DNA of 64,000 bases. Origin: Lachnospiraceae bacterium (GTDB taxonomy: Bacteria > Bacillota > Clostridia > Lachnospirales > Lachnospiraceae). The notes below the pieces were generated by a model, which made no database searches, was not told where the DNA came from, and saw only the letters and a program-made list of their open reading frames with translations. The number at the start of each line of letters is the position of its first letter. The first letter of the stretch is position 1. This document shows positions 34,042 through 43,091 of the stretch, piece after piece. The translations under genes and the position numbers were made by a program. The DNA lies in the NCBI GenBank assembly GCA_017521605.1, contig JAFXCD010000046.1, forward strand, positions 1 through 64,000. Direction: 5' to 3'.

Positions 34042-34589
34042 CTCAAATCTCCTTTCAACATTGCGCAAAACGCCAAGTCAAACAGCCCTTGATTATTTCT
34101 TCCGGCCTTACGCAGGACACCTTCCTTTTGCATCCCAACTTTTTCCAAGACTCTGCCGGATGCCGGATTCTTCACATCGTAACCGGCCTCAATTCGGTTC
34201 ACCTGTATCTCTTCAAACAAATATCGAATCACTTCTTTTAAAGCTTCCGTCACAATCCTAAGTCCCCACCATGCACTGCCGATACAGTAGGTCACCTATA
34301 CAGTTTCTGTACGATTTTTAACAGTGGGGGCCGCTATAGTTCCAATTATCCGACTGGTTTCTTTCCAGACAATTGCCCAACAATATCGTTCAGGACTCTC
34401 ATAGCGTTCCACTCAATCGGTTAGCAGTTTCCTGGTTTCTTCCACACTCTTATGAATGGACCAAGTCAAAAATTTATTCACTTTGCTGTCGGATGTTACA
34501 TTCTGATAAAACTCTTCTGCATCCTCTACTTGGAAACGACGCAGTATTAATCGCTCTGTTTGTAAGGTCTTTGTCCCTTGATGGTTCAT
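34038..34589 (-). pseudogene. RimJ/RimL-type GNAT acetyltransferase, inactivated by two stop codons
   Basis: One continuous frame of 184 codons, ATG at 34587-34589 behind GAGGAG, reads as a full GNAT protein: LQTERLILRRFQVEDA at the start and AGYDVKNPASGRVLEKVGMQ near the end. It is interrupted by TGA after ETRKLLTD (where Trp is expected) and TAG after NRTETV. No frameshift is present, so the damage is two point mutations. The residual 85-codon open piece (34038-34295) holds only the C-terminal half. Confidence 0.85.
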
Positions 34590-34629
34590 ATTAGCTCCTC
34601 ATAATCATGCTTTATAAAATGATTTCAAA

Positions 34630-35652
34630 CTACTTCTTCCGATATACCAAGTACCCATTCGCAAGCAATTCTGCTACCTTAAGCACCCTTTGGGATACCT
34701 TGCCGATACTTCTGGTGGAATCTATGATAACTACCTCTGTTTGGGTTTCATCTGTAAACTCTTTAAAAAACATCACATGACTACCAACCTTGGCAAATAC
34801 ATCCCCTTGGCAGATTTCGTTTAATTCTATCACCTCTGCATACAAAGGGATATCCCTTGTGGCAATCTTTTTCGGCAAATCCCAGCATCTGGTAAGAAGT
34901 CCCGAGCAATCCACACCCACAGTATAATGACTGCCATATCGTGATTTATCCTCCGGCACATTGCCGGCATATTTTCCTTCCTTAAGTCCGGCAGCAAACT
35001 CCTCCAAAGTAGACGCGTTGCCCCAGCCATACGGGATACCTATATTAACTTGTCCCACCTGCCACCAACCGCAGTCCAGTTCTACTCCCTTCCATGTCAC
35101 ATCGGGAGTATCTACAAATCGCCCCGCTTCATCCACCCCATGAAGTACATTGGCTGACCTAGGAATCCATTTATAATTTACATATTCCAGGGCTTTCTCA
35201 ATGACTTGACGGCCCCAACTATTATTATCCATAATTAAACTTCCCCAAAATTCAAGCAACTTTGGCTGAATCTCCGGGTATGTCCAGTTTTCCGGCAATT
35301 CATCCGTTATCACAATTTTTTCTATTTCACTATGTAGCTCTTCTTCAAACTCTTCCACCTCAGCATAGAACAATTTACCAAAGGTTTCCGTACCTTCAAA
35401 ATGCTCCGATGAGGTCACAGAATAAATCCCTAGCGGCTCTATGGTATAACGCAATGCACCGGTTTCCTCGTATAGTTCCCGCCTGGCGGTTTCTTCAATC
35501 GTTTCTCCCGGCTCCCGATGACCACCGGGTACCTCTAGTGTTTCTCGCATCTTATGCTTACAAAACACCCAATGTCCCTGATATTTGGTGATAATTACAG
35601 CGAACTTCAGCAAGGAATCTTCTATATCATCATAAAATCTCACAACTGTCAT
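34630..35652 (-). CDS. Nudix hydrolase fused to an NlpC/P60-like cysteine hydrolase domain
   Basis: A 340-aa cytosolic fusion. Residues 1-140 are a Nudix hydrolase with a full Nudix box (GGHREPGE followed by RELYEETG), which would cleave nucleoside diphosphate derivatives. Residues 150-340 carry VGVDCSGLLTRCW and a later SHVMFF, which match the Cys and His of NlpC/P60 (CHAP-like) hydrolases; a VDTPDVTWKGVELDCGWW region precedes them. No signal peptide is present, so the second domain would work inside the cell. It begins 4 bases after comEB ends. The frame is uninterrupted across the junction. Confidence 0.85.
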   Translation of the reverse strand: MTVVRFYDDIEDSLLKFAVIITKYQGHWVFCKHKMRETLEVPGGHREPGETIEETARRELYEETGALRYTIEPLGIYSVTSSEHFEGTETFGKLFYAEVEEFEEELHSEIEKIVITDELPENWTYPEIQPKLLEFWGSLIMDNNSWGRQVIEKALEYVNYKWIPRSANVLHGVDEAGRFVDTPDVTWKGVELDCGWWQVGQVNIGIPYGWGNASTLEEFAAGLKEGKYAGNVPEDKSRYGSHYTVGVDCSGLLTRCWDLPKKIATRDIPLYAEVIELNEICQGDVFAKVGSHVMFFKEFTDETQTEVVIIDSTRSIGKVSQRVLKVAELLANGYLVYRKK

Positions 35653-35656
35653 ATCC

Positions 35657-36154
35657 TTATATTTCTCCTGCTTCCTGCACCCATTTCAAATTCTTAGCTG
35701 CTACCACTTCGTAATTGTCCGCGCCCTCGCCTACGCGTAAATATACATTGTTGATGCCTGCCTGTATGATACTTCTGGCACACAAAGGACAGGGCTTGGC
35801 ACGGTGGATAGAATTATCCTTAGGATTAATACCGGTCAGGTATAAATCGGCCCCCATTGTCTGCTGTCTGGAGCAATTCAGTAGGGCATTGGCCTCTGCA
35901 TGGATGGCACGGCACATCCCATAGCCTTCCCCCTGATGGAGATTCCGCTCTATTCTTGGACATGTACCTATATCACAGCAATTCTCAAAGCCTCTAGGAG
36001 CACCATTATATCCTGTGGAAATTACCACGTCATCCTTCACAATCACTGCACCATATTTTCGTTTCAAACAGGTGCTTCTATAGGCAAAAACCTCCGCACA
36101 ATTCAAGTAGGTATCCACTTTAGATACTCTATCTCCACTTAACATTTTAACCAT
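35657..36154 (-). CDS. dCMP/cytidine deaminase family protein (ComEB type)
   Basis: A 165-aa zinc deaminase. The zinc ligands are in CRAIHAEANALLNC (HAE) and AKPCPLCARSIIQAG (PCxxC), with an additional CCDIGTCPR zinc-binding stretch typical of dCMP deaminases/ComEB, which feed dUMP to thymidylate synthesis. The start follows AGAGG by a short spacer; a second in-frame ATG three codons later is an alternative. It is co-transcribed with the Nudix fusion, so both may act on nucleotides. Confidence 0.93.
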   Translation of the reverse strand: MVKMLSGDRVSKVDTYLNCAEVFAYRSTCLKRKYGAVIVKDDVVISTGYNGAPRGFENCCDIGTCPRIERNLHQGEGYGMCRAIHAEANALLNCSRQQTMGADLYLTGINPKDNSIHRAKPCPLCARSIIQAGINNVYLRVGEGADNYEVVAAKNLKWVQEAGEI

Positions 36155-36289
36155 ATAACCTCTTTCCTCCCCAAATCAAGCCACTTTTCTATTTTTCCTG
36201 TTTTAGGATGAATTCCTGCTTTCAGTTACCCCATGCACCATACTCTTACACTATAATTTTATCAAAAGTGACTGGCATTAATTGGCAAG

Positions 36290-36724
36290 CTACAGCCACT
36301 GTATAAACGCAGTCTTATCCGCACTGTTATATCCGGCATTTTTATAAAAATTCAAGGTCTTCTCTTCCTTGGAACCGGTCAGCAGCATCATCTTATAGCA
36401 ATTATTTTCCTCTGCAATTTTCTTGGCAAAATTCAAGCAATCTGTAGCATATCCTCTACCCCGATAATCCTCATGAGTCACTACATTTTCTACAAAGGCA
36501 TAAGGTCTGACACCTCTGGTTAAATTGGGAATAATCACGCAAACGCAGGAAGCCACGATTTTTCCTTCCACTTCACACACAATCAAATGGTGTGCCGGGT
36601 CTGTAAGTATCTGCTCCCATGTCTTTTGTAAATGCTCCGAATCTTGCGGTACATCCTTTTCATGCAAATATAAATACAGCTCTAAAAGAGCCTGCAAATC
36701 TTCCTTTTTTGCTTCCCGTATCAT
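36290..36724 (-). CDS. GNAT family N-acetyltransferase
   Basis: A 144-aa protein with MIREAKKEDLQALLELYLYL at the start, AFVENVVTHEDYRGRGYAT (acetyl-CoA loop, R/QxxGxG/A) and a C-terminal FYKNAGY motif. Substrate unknown. The start at 36724 follows GGAGG; a longer frame from 36751 precedes it. The gene begins 28 bases past the end of the downstream-oriented 217-aa gene and lies in the same operon direction. Confidence 0.9.
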   Translation of the reverse strand: MIREAKKEDLQALLELYLYLHEKDVPQDSEHLQKTWEQILTDPAHHLIVCEVEGKIVASCVCVIIPNLTRGVRPYAFVENVVTHEDYRGRGYATDCLNFAKKIAEENNCYKMMLLTGSKEEKTLNFYKNAGYNSADKTAFIQWL

Positions 36725-36751
36725 GGTATTTCCTCCGTTTATATACCCCAA

Positions 36752-37405
36752 TTAAGCCTTCACATAATATTGCTTTGCCTGCGTAAATTCTTTTCCGTTT
36801 TTCCACTTTTCTATTTCCTCTGCACAGAATTGTACACACTTGTCTATATAAGAGGTTATTACTTCCCAGGTATAAAGCTCCAATTCCTCCTTCTTACAGG
36901 GCTCTGCCACGAAATACCCCTTTACCGACTCTAGCATCGGCTCAAGCAAATCCTGTCGCACTTCCTCTACAGGCACTTCCCTACTAAAAAAGTCCGGCTT
37001 CGATAACCTATACTCCTCCAACAAAAGATAATTCAGACGATCATAGTCTTTATATCCTTTTTGATAATATGCCTTCTTCACTTCACCGGTATAGATGCGG
37101 ACATACTTATTTGCCACATCATGGACCCAAATGGCATCCTCCATTAAATGACACCAATACCCCAAGTAAAAGGTATCTGCTTTAAACCTGTCACCATACT
37201 TGTCCGCAAATCGGTTAAAATCAATCCCTTTCATGGTTCGGTCCTGTAACCACCCCCGAAAATGAGCCGCATCATAAGAGCCATCCCCATGGGAGGATGC
37301 ATCCGGTGCAACCACAGCACCCAAAAGAAATCTCTCCACATCCTCTATCCCTGCAAACTCTGCCACTCTCTTTGAAATCACATAATGTATCATAGCGGAA
37401 GCCAT
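36752..37405 (-). CDS. Zinc-dependent phospholipase C/nuclease-fold-like protein
   Basis: A 217-aa soluble, helical protein. MIHYVISKRVAE at the N terminus, LGAVVAPDAS, HFRGW and FYLGYWCHLMEDAIWVHD give a His/Asp pattern resembling the zinc-dependent phospholipase C/S1-P1 fold found in many Firmicute hypothetical proteins. It has no signal peptide, unlike secreted phospholipases. The family assignment rests on motif spacing only. AAGGAGG precedes the ATG. Confidence 0.65.
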   Translation of the reverse strand: MASAMIHYVISKRVAEFAGIEDVERFLLGAVVAPDASSHGDGSYDAAHFRGWLQDRTMKGIDFNRFADKYGDRFKADTFYLGYWCHLMEDAIWVHDVANKYVRIYTGEVKKAYYQKGYKDYDRLNYLLLEEYRLSKPDFFSREVPVEEVRQDLLEPMLESVKGYFVAEPCKKEELELYTWEVITSYIDKCVQFCAEEIEKWKNGKEFTQAKQYYVKA

Positions 37406-37431
37406 AGTGACTACCTCCTTGTATTGCTTAT

Positions 37432-37899
37432 TTATACGAGTTTTGTTACTTTACCATCCATAACTTTCCAGATTTTCCCTTGGTTTTCCGTATAATACTC
37501 CACCCTTCCATCCGACACTTTTATCAGACTGACATCTGTTGCTCCGCTTTCCCGCAAATGGTCCTGTATCAAATAGAACTCTCCGTATTCTGCCGCCACT
37601 TTCAGCAAATCATTTCGTACGTAGGTTTCATCCCCTGCCACCAATCTTTGCGGATATTCTTCTTCCTCCGTATTATTGTGGGGATAAATGGATATGCCGT
37701 CCAGATTCAATCCTTCCTCCACTTGAAAATCAGGATACTCCTCACTACAGGGCGTGATGATAATATATTTTGACATGAACATAGCCCCGGCACTTAAGCC
37801 TACCATAAGCCCGTTATAATCCTGCAATGCATTGATTAAGTCCAGTTCCACGCAAAGCTCTTTTAACTGAAAAGGATTCCCTCCCAAAAGCATAAGCAT
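37432..37899 (-). CDS. Peptidase S51-like protein, possibly 5'-truncated
   Basis: 155 aa with MLMLLGGNPFQL and the nucleophile region VGLSAGAMFMSKY of the dipeptidase E/S51 (class I amidotransferase-like) family. Homologues usually have another 50-70 residues before the GGNP motif. Here the frame stays open 22 codons further up (reading RDEVQKKEAVSNAD, which looks like genuine coding sequence) but then meets a stop inside the GNAT gene and offers no start. It may start at the internal ATG 37899, or be a truncated remnant. Confidence 0.7.
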   Translation of the reverse strand: MLMLLGGNPFQLKELCVELDLINALQDYNGLMVGLSAGAMFMSKYIIITPCSEEYPDFQVEEGLNLDGISIYPHNNTEEEEYPQRLVAGDETYVRNDLLKVAAEYGEFYLIQDHLRESGATDVSLIKVSDGRVEYYTENQGKIWKVMDGKVTKLV

Positions 37900-37910
37900 A
37901 TCCGCATTAC

Positions 37911-38357
37911 TTACAGCTTCCTTTTTTTGTACTTCATCTCTTCCATACCATATTCCACAAGCCCGGTTTCAACAAAACCACAGCTTCCATACAGCCTCTT
38001 TGCCACTTCATTTCCCAGTGCCACGCCGGTATATATCTCGCACACGCCAAACTTCTCTTGCAAATATGCGATACCCTGTGTTAAAGCTGCTCTGCCATAT
38101 CCTCTATTCTGGTATTCTTTATCTATGAAGAATTTCCACAAGGTATATTGTTTTCTCTCCTCATAATAGCCCAACATAATAAAGCCCACCAAAACATCAT
38201 CCGCATAGATTGCAAAGGGAAATGCCTTCTCCTTATAAACATATGCTTGTGCTAATGAATGAGCCGTTGAGGACACAAATGCTTGCTGTTCTTCTGCAAT
38301 CTGTAAGTTTAAAACGTCCTCAAGATTATCCTTTGTTATTTCTCTTAATTTGACCAT
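37911..38357 (-). CDS. GNAT family N-acetyltransferase
   Basis: A 148-aa acetyltransferase: MVKLREITKDNLEDVLNL, then WKFFIDKEYQNRGYGRAAL (acetyl-CoA loop) and AKRLYGSCGFVETG near the end. It is similar to spermine/spermidine acetyltransferase-like GNATs (inference). The start at 38357 is chosen because AGGAG stands ahead of it. It is in an operon with the hydrolase upstream (13-base gap) and the S51-like gene downstream. Confidence 0.9.
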   Translation of the reverse strand: MVKLREITKDNLEDVLNLQIAEEQQAFVSSTAHSLAQAYVYKEKAFPFAIYADDVLVGFIMLGYYEERKQYTLWKFFIDKEYQNRGYGRAALTQGIAYLQEKFGVCEIYTGVALGNEVAKRLYGSCGFVETGLVEYGMEEMKYKKRKL

Positions 38358-38370
38358 ACCATTTAGCTCC

Positions 38371-39279
38371 TTACGCCTGCTCTTCCACCCATTCCAAAAT
38401 ATCCGCAAACCGTTCCTCTGTCAGAGCATGTGCTCCCGGATATCTCTTGTGGTATAGGTTCTGAGAAGCTCCCAACTGAGCATACTTTTCCCCTGCTTTT
38501 TTCACGATATAGGGTGCATCCATGGAATACTTATCCTCCTCGGCAGACACCAAAAGTAACTTTCTGGGTGCAATACATTTTACCAAATCATCAATATCAT
38601 ACTTTCCGTGAAAGCCGGGGATGACACTGGATAATTCAATCCCCGTACCATTCTTCATGCGATGCTCAAAGGTACAAGCGTTTCCGCTGGCACAGGCAAA
38701 AGAAATTCTCTTATCCATGGCCGACAGAAACAATACTGTATTTCCACCATAGGAATGCCCCAGCGTACCAATACGCTTCTGATCCACGCACTCCAAACCT
38801 GCCAGCAAACTGATGCCCTTCATGGCATCCTCCAGTACCTTTTTCATTAACCACTCACCACGAAGGATGCGATAGCACATCTCATCCAAATGCTGCCAGA
38901 GATCAAAACCTTCTACGCTTGGATCCTTCCTTCTGGATTCAAAGCAGATAGAATCCGGTGCCAGTACCACAAAACCCTTTTTCGCCAGCATAGGTCCAAA
39001 CGCCTGCAAGGGATTCCCAGCCAGACCACAAACCTCACTCTTGCCCAAATGATGCTCCCTGTTATGCTGATGATTAATTAAAATGGCCGGATGGTTTCCT
39101 GATTTCTCAGGCAATAGCAAATAGGCACTTACCTTATCCTCGCCGGAAGCGTACTCTATCAATTGTCTGGTGTAGCCATCCTCTTCCACTATTTCCAATA
39201 CCTTATAGTCCACCGTTTCTTCCATCGGTGGCAACTGAATTCCAATAATTTCTGCTATTTCTTTTCTAATACTCTCCAT
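38371..39279 (-). CDS. Alpha/beta hydrolase (dienelactone hydrolase/acetyl esterase-like)
   Basis: A 302-aa cytosolic hydrolase. GHSYGG (nucleophile Ser) follows the strand RIGTL; Asp in LVSAEEDKYSMDAP and His in YPGAHALTEE complete the triad. A short HQHNREHHLG stretch near residue 70 is the oxyanion region. The 50-residue N-terminal extension is like that of acetyl-esterase/dienelactone hydrolases. The substrate is unknown. It begins an operon with a GNAT gene. Confidence 0.88.
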   Translation of the reverse strand: MESIRKEIAEIIGIQLPPMEETVDYKVLEIVEEDGYTRQLIEYASGEDKVSAYLLLPEKSGNHPAILINHQHNREHHLGKSEVCGLAGNPLQAFGPMLAKKGFVVLAPDSICFESRRKDPSVEGFDLWQHLDEMCYRILRGEWLMKKVLEDAMKGISLLAGLECVDQKRIGTLGHSYGGNTVLFLSAMDKRISFACASGNACTFEHRMKNGTGIELSSVIPGFHGKYDIDDLVKCIAPRKLLLVSAEEDKYSMDAPYIVKKAGEKYAQLGASQNLYHKRYPGAHALTEERFADILEWVEEQA

Positions 39280-39295
39280 ACTTTCCTCTTCACTC

Positions 39296-40279
39296 CTAAT
39301 ACTCCAGCCTCTTCAAGCACCCTTCCCCAAAACCATACTCCGGAGTTCGGATACTACCTGTAAGCTCTTCTTCATAATACCATGGATTTTCTTCATGCAA
39401 AGAATTCTTCAACACATGAAACTCTTGGGCAGGCATATAGCCTTGCGCAAGCAAGAAAGCTTTTTCACCCCGCTCGTTTTCACACATATCCACTATCATT
39501 ACCACATGACCGGGACTGCCACCCTTTAAGATTACATCTCCTACGTGGGCTTCTTCTACTGAAATTGTCTCCGATTCCTGCTCCATGGACAATGTCCCTG
39601 CATAAGTAAATACCATACGCATAAACTTCACAAAGGTCTCATAGGAATCATCATAACCGGCTGACTTTACCCAGCTTACATTATTTCCATCAACAGATAT
39701 GCGGTAGCCTTCCCGCCATTTGTCATACTCTGCCAAAAATCCATTGGTAAAGTGGAAGCGTATCTTTTCATACTTCTGTGCAGACCAATAATACTCTGCA
39801 TACACTCTCATAATGGAATCCGCACATTGTTGCAAATCTTTTTCTTCTATTGGTAAAGCAAATACTGCCACATGGGCATCCTGACTCCACTTTTCACTAC
39901 CATCATACAAAAGCACCGGACTGCCGTGCTCTTTTAAAGAGTAAGTTCGTAAAAACTCAGTCAGGCTTCCCGCTTCAACTTCTGTCCGTGCGTACCCTTC
40001 CGGCACACGGATGCGGCTTTCCAAGGTCATCCTTTCAGTATTTAAATACTGATATGGTACAGGTGTTGCCTCCGGCTCTATCTCTTCAATCTCTGTGGCT
40101 CCCACTTGGGCTTTGTTCCCTTCCGAAAATTTTCCATTTTCTAATTCCTCTATTGTTTCGGTTTCTACCTGAACATAGTCTCCCCGACTGCTCTCAACGT
40201 CAGGGTCTCTCTTTCCGCAACTCACCAACACCATGCAGATAAAAATAGCACACAATAACAAGTACTTTCTATTTTTCAT
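39296..40279 (-). CDS. DUF4846 lipoprotein
   Basis: A 327-aa lipoprotein: MKNRKYLLLCAIFICMVLVSC (lipobox LVSC). The mature part, after an acidic linker (25-75), has RIRVPEGYARTEVEAGS, FAEYYWSAQ-like segments and VGDVILKGGSPGHVVMIVDM, the hallmark of DUF4846, a family of uncharacterised exported proteins. The start at 40279 follows GTGAGGA. Function unknown; the GSPGHV loop suggests a papain-like or fold-related hydrolase but catalytic residues are not certain. Confidence 0.88.
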   Translation of the reverse strand: MKNRKYLLLCAIFICMVLVSCGKRDPDVESSRGDYVQVETETIEELENGKFSEGNKAQVGATEIEEIEPEATPVPYQYLNTERMTLESRIRVPEGYARTEVEAGSLTEFLRTYSLKEHGSPVLLYDGSEKWSQDAHVAVFALPIEEKDLQQCADSIMRVYAEYYWSAQKYEKIRFHFTNGFLAEYDKWREGYRISVDGNNVSWVKSAGYDDSYETFVKFMRMVFTYAGTLSMEQESETISVEEAHVGDVILKGGSPGHVVMIVDMCENERGEKAFLLAQGYMPAQEFHVLKNSLHEENPWYYEEELTGSIRTPEYGFGEGCLKRLEY

Positions 40280-40461
40280 TAATTTCCTCACCACTCTTTA
40301 GGCATATACAGATTTATTTATCTCCTATACCTAAAATCTTGTCATTATCGGCATGAAAATTCGTATATTACGTAGCTTTTTAGGTATACAGAGTACGTTT
40401 TTCTCTATATGACTAAAACACGACCAGCACACATATTTCCGCCACTAACAATTATCATTCT

Positions 40462-41166
40462 CTACTCTTTCTCAAACACCAAATGATGGAAAAAGGCAAT
40501 GGCACGGAACTCTTCCATCTGAGACACCCTCATTTCCAGCTCCACCATCTTGTCCTGCCACTCATCCAAACTATGCTTTTCCTGTTTCTGCTGCAAATCC
40601 CAAAAAGTACGGATTCCAAAACTATCCACCAACTTAAGCGACGGCTCCCAATTAGAAACTGACTCATCCTCATAATAACGGATTGCTCCAAACTTGGATG
40701 CCGCACTGTCCTTACCATCCAGCAAATCATGTGCTTTTTCAAAATCATCCAAAAGCACTGCCATCTGCATGACTCTGCCAGCCCGGTTATGCTTCACTAT
40801 GGAAAGCATTCCTCCCGGCTTTAATACACGACACAACTCCTTTACAATCTGAGTCTTATCATCTATATACTCTAAAACATTATGACAAAATACTACATCA
40901 AAGGAATTCTCCTTCATTTCGGCAACTGCCGAAATATCTCCCTGTATCTGTAAGTACTCATAATCCTTCCAACGATTCTGTAGCATTTCTTCCCAAGGTT
41001 CCACCGCTACCACTTCATTATCCTTTGCAAAATAATTGGCGGTAATGCCTTCTCCACTACCAAAATCCAGTATCTTTTTATCCTTCATATCACCCAGCTG
41101 AGCCCAAAGAATCTTTTTTAATAATCTCTCCCAGCCTGCCAATTCTGTCAATTTACGCATATTCAT
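40462..41166 (-). CDS. Class I SAM-dependent methyltransferase
   Basis: A 234-aa methyltransferase: DKKILDFGSGEGITANYF (motif I), VVAVEPWEEML (acidic loop), FDVVFCHNVLEYIDDK (motif post-I) and LKPGGMLSIVKHN. The target is unknown. The start codon shares a base with the stop of the upstream rRNA/tRNA methyltransferase gene (TAATG), so the two are translationally coupled. Confidence 0.9.
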   Translation of the reverse strand: MNMRKLTELAGWERLLKKILWAQLGDMKDKKILDFGSGEGITANYFAKDNEVVAVEPWEEMLQNRWKDYEYLQIQGDISAVAEMKENSFDVVFCHNVLEYIDDKTQIVKELCRVLKPGGMLSIVKHNRAGRVMQMAVLLDDFEKAHDLLDGKDSAASKFGAIRYYEDESVSNWEPSLKLVDSFGIRTFWDLQQKQEKHSLDEWQDKMVELEMRVSQMEEFRAIAFFHHLVFEKE

Positions 41167-41954
41167 TACCCCTTCCTCTGTCTGTGTGCTTCATACATTA
41201 ATAGCGATGTTGCAATAGCTGCATTCAAAGACTCTACATGACCCTCCATGGGAATCTTCAGATAAGCCGATGCCACATCTGCAGTGGACTTCTTCAGTCC
41301 GTTTCCTTCATTACCAATAAGAAAAGCTGTACCTTCCTTAAAAGAAAAACTATCATAATAATCTTTCCCTGCCAGATGTGCCGCATAGGTCTTCACCCCT
41401 ACTTTATGTAAACTAAAAATCGCCTCTTCTACATCTTCTACAATTGCAAAAGGTACCCTGTAAATTGAGCCCATAGTAGCACGGATAGTCTTGGGATTGT
41501 AGATATCCACTGTGTTTTTGGTCATAAATACAGCTGATACTCCTGCCCCCTCTCCGGTACGGATGATGGTCCCCAAATTACCCGGGTCCTGTAAATCCTC
41601 TAATATCACAAACAAAGGATTCTCTATTTTCAACAGTTCCTCAAACTTATATGTGGGTCTTTCTACAATTGCCAAAATCCCCTGTGGAGTCTGTGTATCT
41701 GACATTTTCCTAAATACTTCTGAAGAAACGGTTTCAAAACCGACTTTCTCCAGCTTCTCATAAATTCCGCTTCCCTTTTCCAGCTTCGCTAAAAGAGTTT
41801 CTTCTATATATACTTCCTTTATGGATTCCTCCGGTGCTTCTTCAAACATTTTCAAGCCTTCAACCAGGAAGATATTATCTTTCTTACGTTCCTTTGCTTT
41901 GGTATGCCAGGACACCACCTGCTTCACCTTTTGATTTGCCACACTAGTAATCAT
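41166..41954 (-). CDS. TrmH/SpoU family RNA 2'-O-methyltransferase
   Basis: A 262-aa SPOUT methyltransferase. The N-terminal substrate-binding domain (1-95, AKERKKDNIFLVEGLKMFEEA) and the knotted domain with LQDPGNLGTIIRTGEGAG, FLIGNEGNGL and IPMEGHVESLNAAIATSLLMY are standard for the RlmB/TrmH-like group acting on 23S rRNA or tRNA ribose. The exact nucleotide is unknown. GGAGGATTAGG precedes the start. Confidence 0.93.
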   Translation of the reverse strand: MITSVANQKVKQVVSWHTKAKERKKDNIFLVEGLKMFEEAPEESIKEVYIEETLLAKLEKGSGIYEKLEKVGFETVSSEVFRKMSDTQTPQGILAIVERPTYKFEELLKIENPLFVILEDLQDPGNLGTIIRTGEGAGVSAVFMTKNTVDIYNPKTIRATMGSIYRVPFAIVEDVEEAIFSLHKVGVKTYAAHLAGKDYYDSFSFKEGTAFLIGNEGNGLKKSTADVASAYLKIPMEGHVESLNAAIATSLLMYEAHRQRKG

Positions 41955-41998
41955 CCTAATCCTCCATGTCTTCTGAATATAGCGCAGACTCCTATTAG

Positions 41999-42043
41999 AA
42001 AAAGAAGGCTGCTATACTCCCACCTAAGGTGCATAACAGCCTT
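41999..42043 (-). terminator. Terminator of pfkA
   Basis: AAGGCTG/CAGCCTT arms (42005-42043) with an inner CACC/GGTG stem, followed by CTTTTTC on the minus strand. Confidence 0.82.
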
Positions 42044-42052
42044 GTCCATTCA

Positions 42053-43021
42053 TTAGAGTAAACGAGCAGTATTGTACTGGTACTCGTTAATATCCTTATG
42101 CATATTCAATGCTTCTTCAATATCATAATCCACAAACTCACCCTTTTTGAAAGCTACCACACGATTGGACTTGCCCTGTAGCAAAATATCCACCGCATAA
42201 GCACCCATCATGGACGCATAATAACGGTCCTTACAGGTAGGACTACCACCACGCTGCATGTAACCCAGGATAGTTGCACGGGTTTCAATACCGGTAGCCG
42301 CTTCAATTCTTCTGGCCATAGAAGTAGAGTGCCCGATACCCTCTGCATTGATAATAATATGATGAGTCTTACCACGCTTACGATTCTCAATAATGTTATT
42401 GATGATATTCTGTTCGTTATAATCATATTTCTCCGGAATCAGAATATCTTCAGCGCCATTTGCCACACCACACCAAAGTGCAATATAGCCTGCATTTCTA
42501 CCCATAACCTCGATAACACTACATCTTTCATGGGAAGAGGAAGTATCCTTTACCTTATCAATAGCGTTCATGGCAGTATTTACCGCGGTATCAAAACCAA
42601 TAGTATATTCTGAACAGGCAATATCCAGGTCAATGGTACCTGGTACACCCACCGTATTGATACCTAGTCTGGCAAGCTTCTGGGCACCTCTGTAGGAACC
42701 ATCACCACCGATAACTACCATACCGTCAATACCATGCTTTTTACAAACCTCCGCACCCTGCTGCTGCCCCTCTAAGGTCATGAATTCCATACAACGTGCA
42801 GTACCTAAAATAGTACCACCACGCTGAATAATATCCGATACACTCTTGGGTGCCATATCAATAATTTCTTCATTGAGGAGACCCTGATAGCCCTTCTTAA
42901 TTCCTTTTACTTTTATTCCCTTTGCAATAGCAGTACGTACCACTGCACGAATAGCTGCGTTCATACCCGGTGCATCTCCGCCACTGGTTAATACGCCGAT
43001 TGTTTTAATCTCTTTTTCCAC
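42053..43021 (-). CDS. pfkA: ATP-dependent 6-phosphofructokinase
   Basis: A 322-aa PfkA that commits fructose 6-phosphate to glycolysis. MKTIGVLTSGGDAPGMNAAIR-like start, GGDGSYRGAQKLA (Gly form, ATP donor), VPGTIDLD-IACSEYTIGFDTA (catalytic Asp) and EVMGRNAGYIA. The start codon is GTG at 43019-43021, because AAGGAGG lies 7 bases ahead of it; the longer upstream ATG frame is not supported by a ribosome site. It follows dnaE with a 70-base gap, the usual Firmicute order. Confidence 0.95.
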   Translation of the reverse strand: MEKEIKTIGVLTSGGDAPGMNAAIRAVVRTAIAKGIKVKGIKKGYQGLLNEEIIDMAPKSVSDIIQRGGTILGTARCMEFMTLEGQQQGAEVCKKHGIDGMVVIGGDGSYRGAQKLARLGINTVGVPGTIDLDIACSEYTIGFDTAVNTAMNAIDKVKDTSSSHERCSVIEVMGRNAGYIALWCGVANGAEDILIPEKYDYNEQNIINNIIENRKRGKTHHIIINAEGIGHSTSMARRIEAATGIETRATILGYMQRGGSPTCKDRYYASMMGAYAVDILLQGKSNRVVAFKKGEFVDYDIEEALNMHKDINEYQYNTARLL

Positions 43022-43091
43022 AATATCCTCCTTGCATACCACAAGCAACGTTTGTGGCACTGACTTCTGACAGTTTATTGTAATTCATTTT

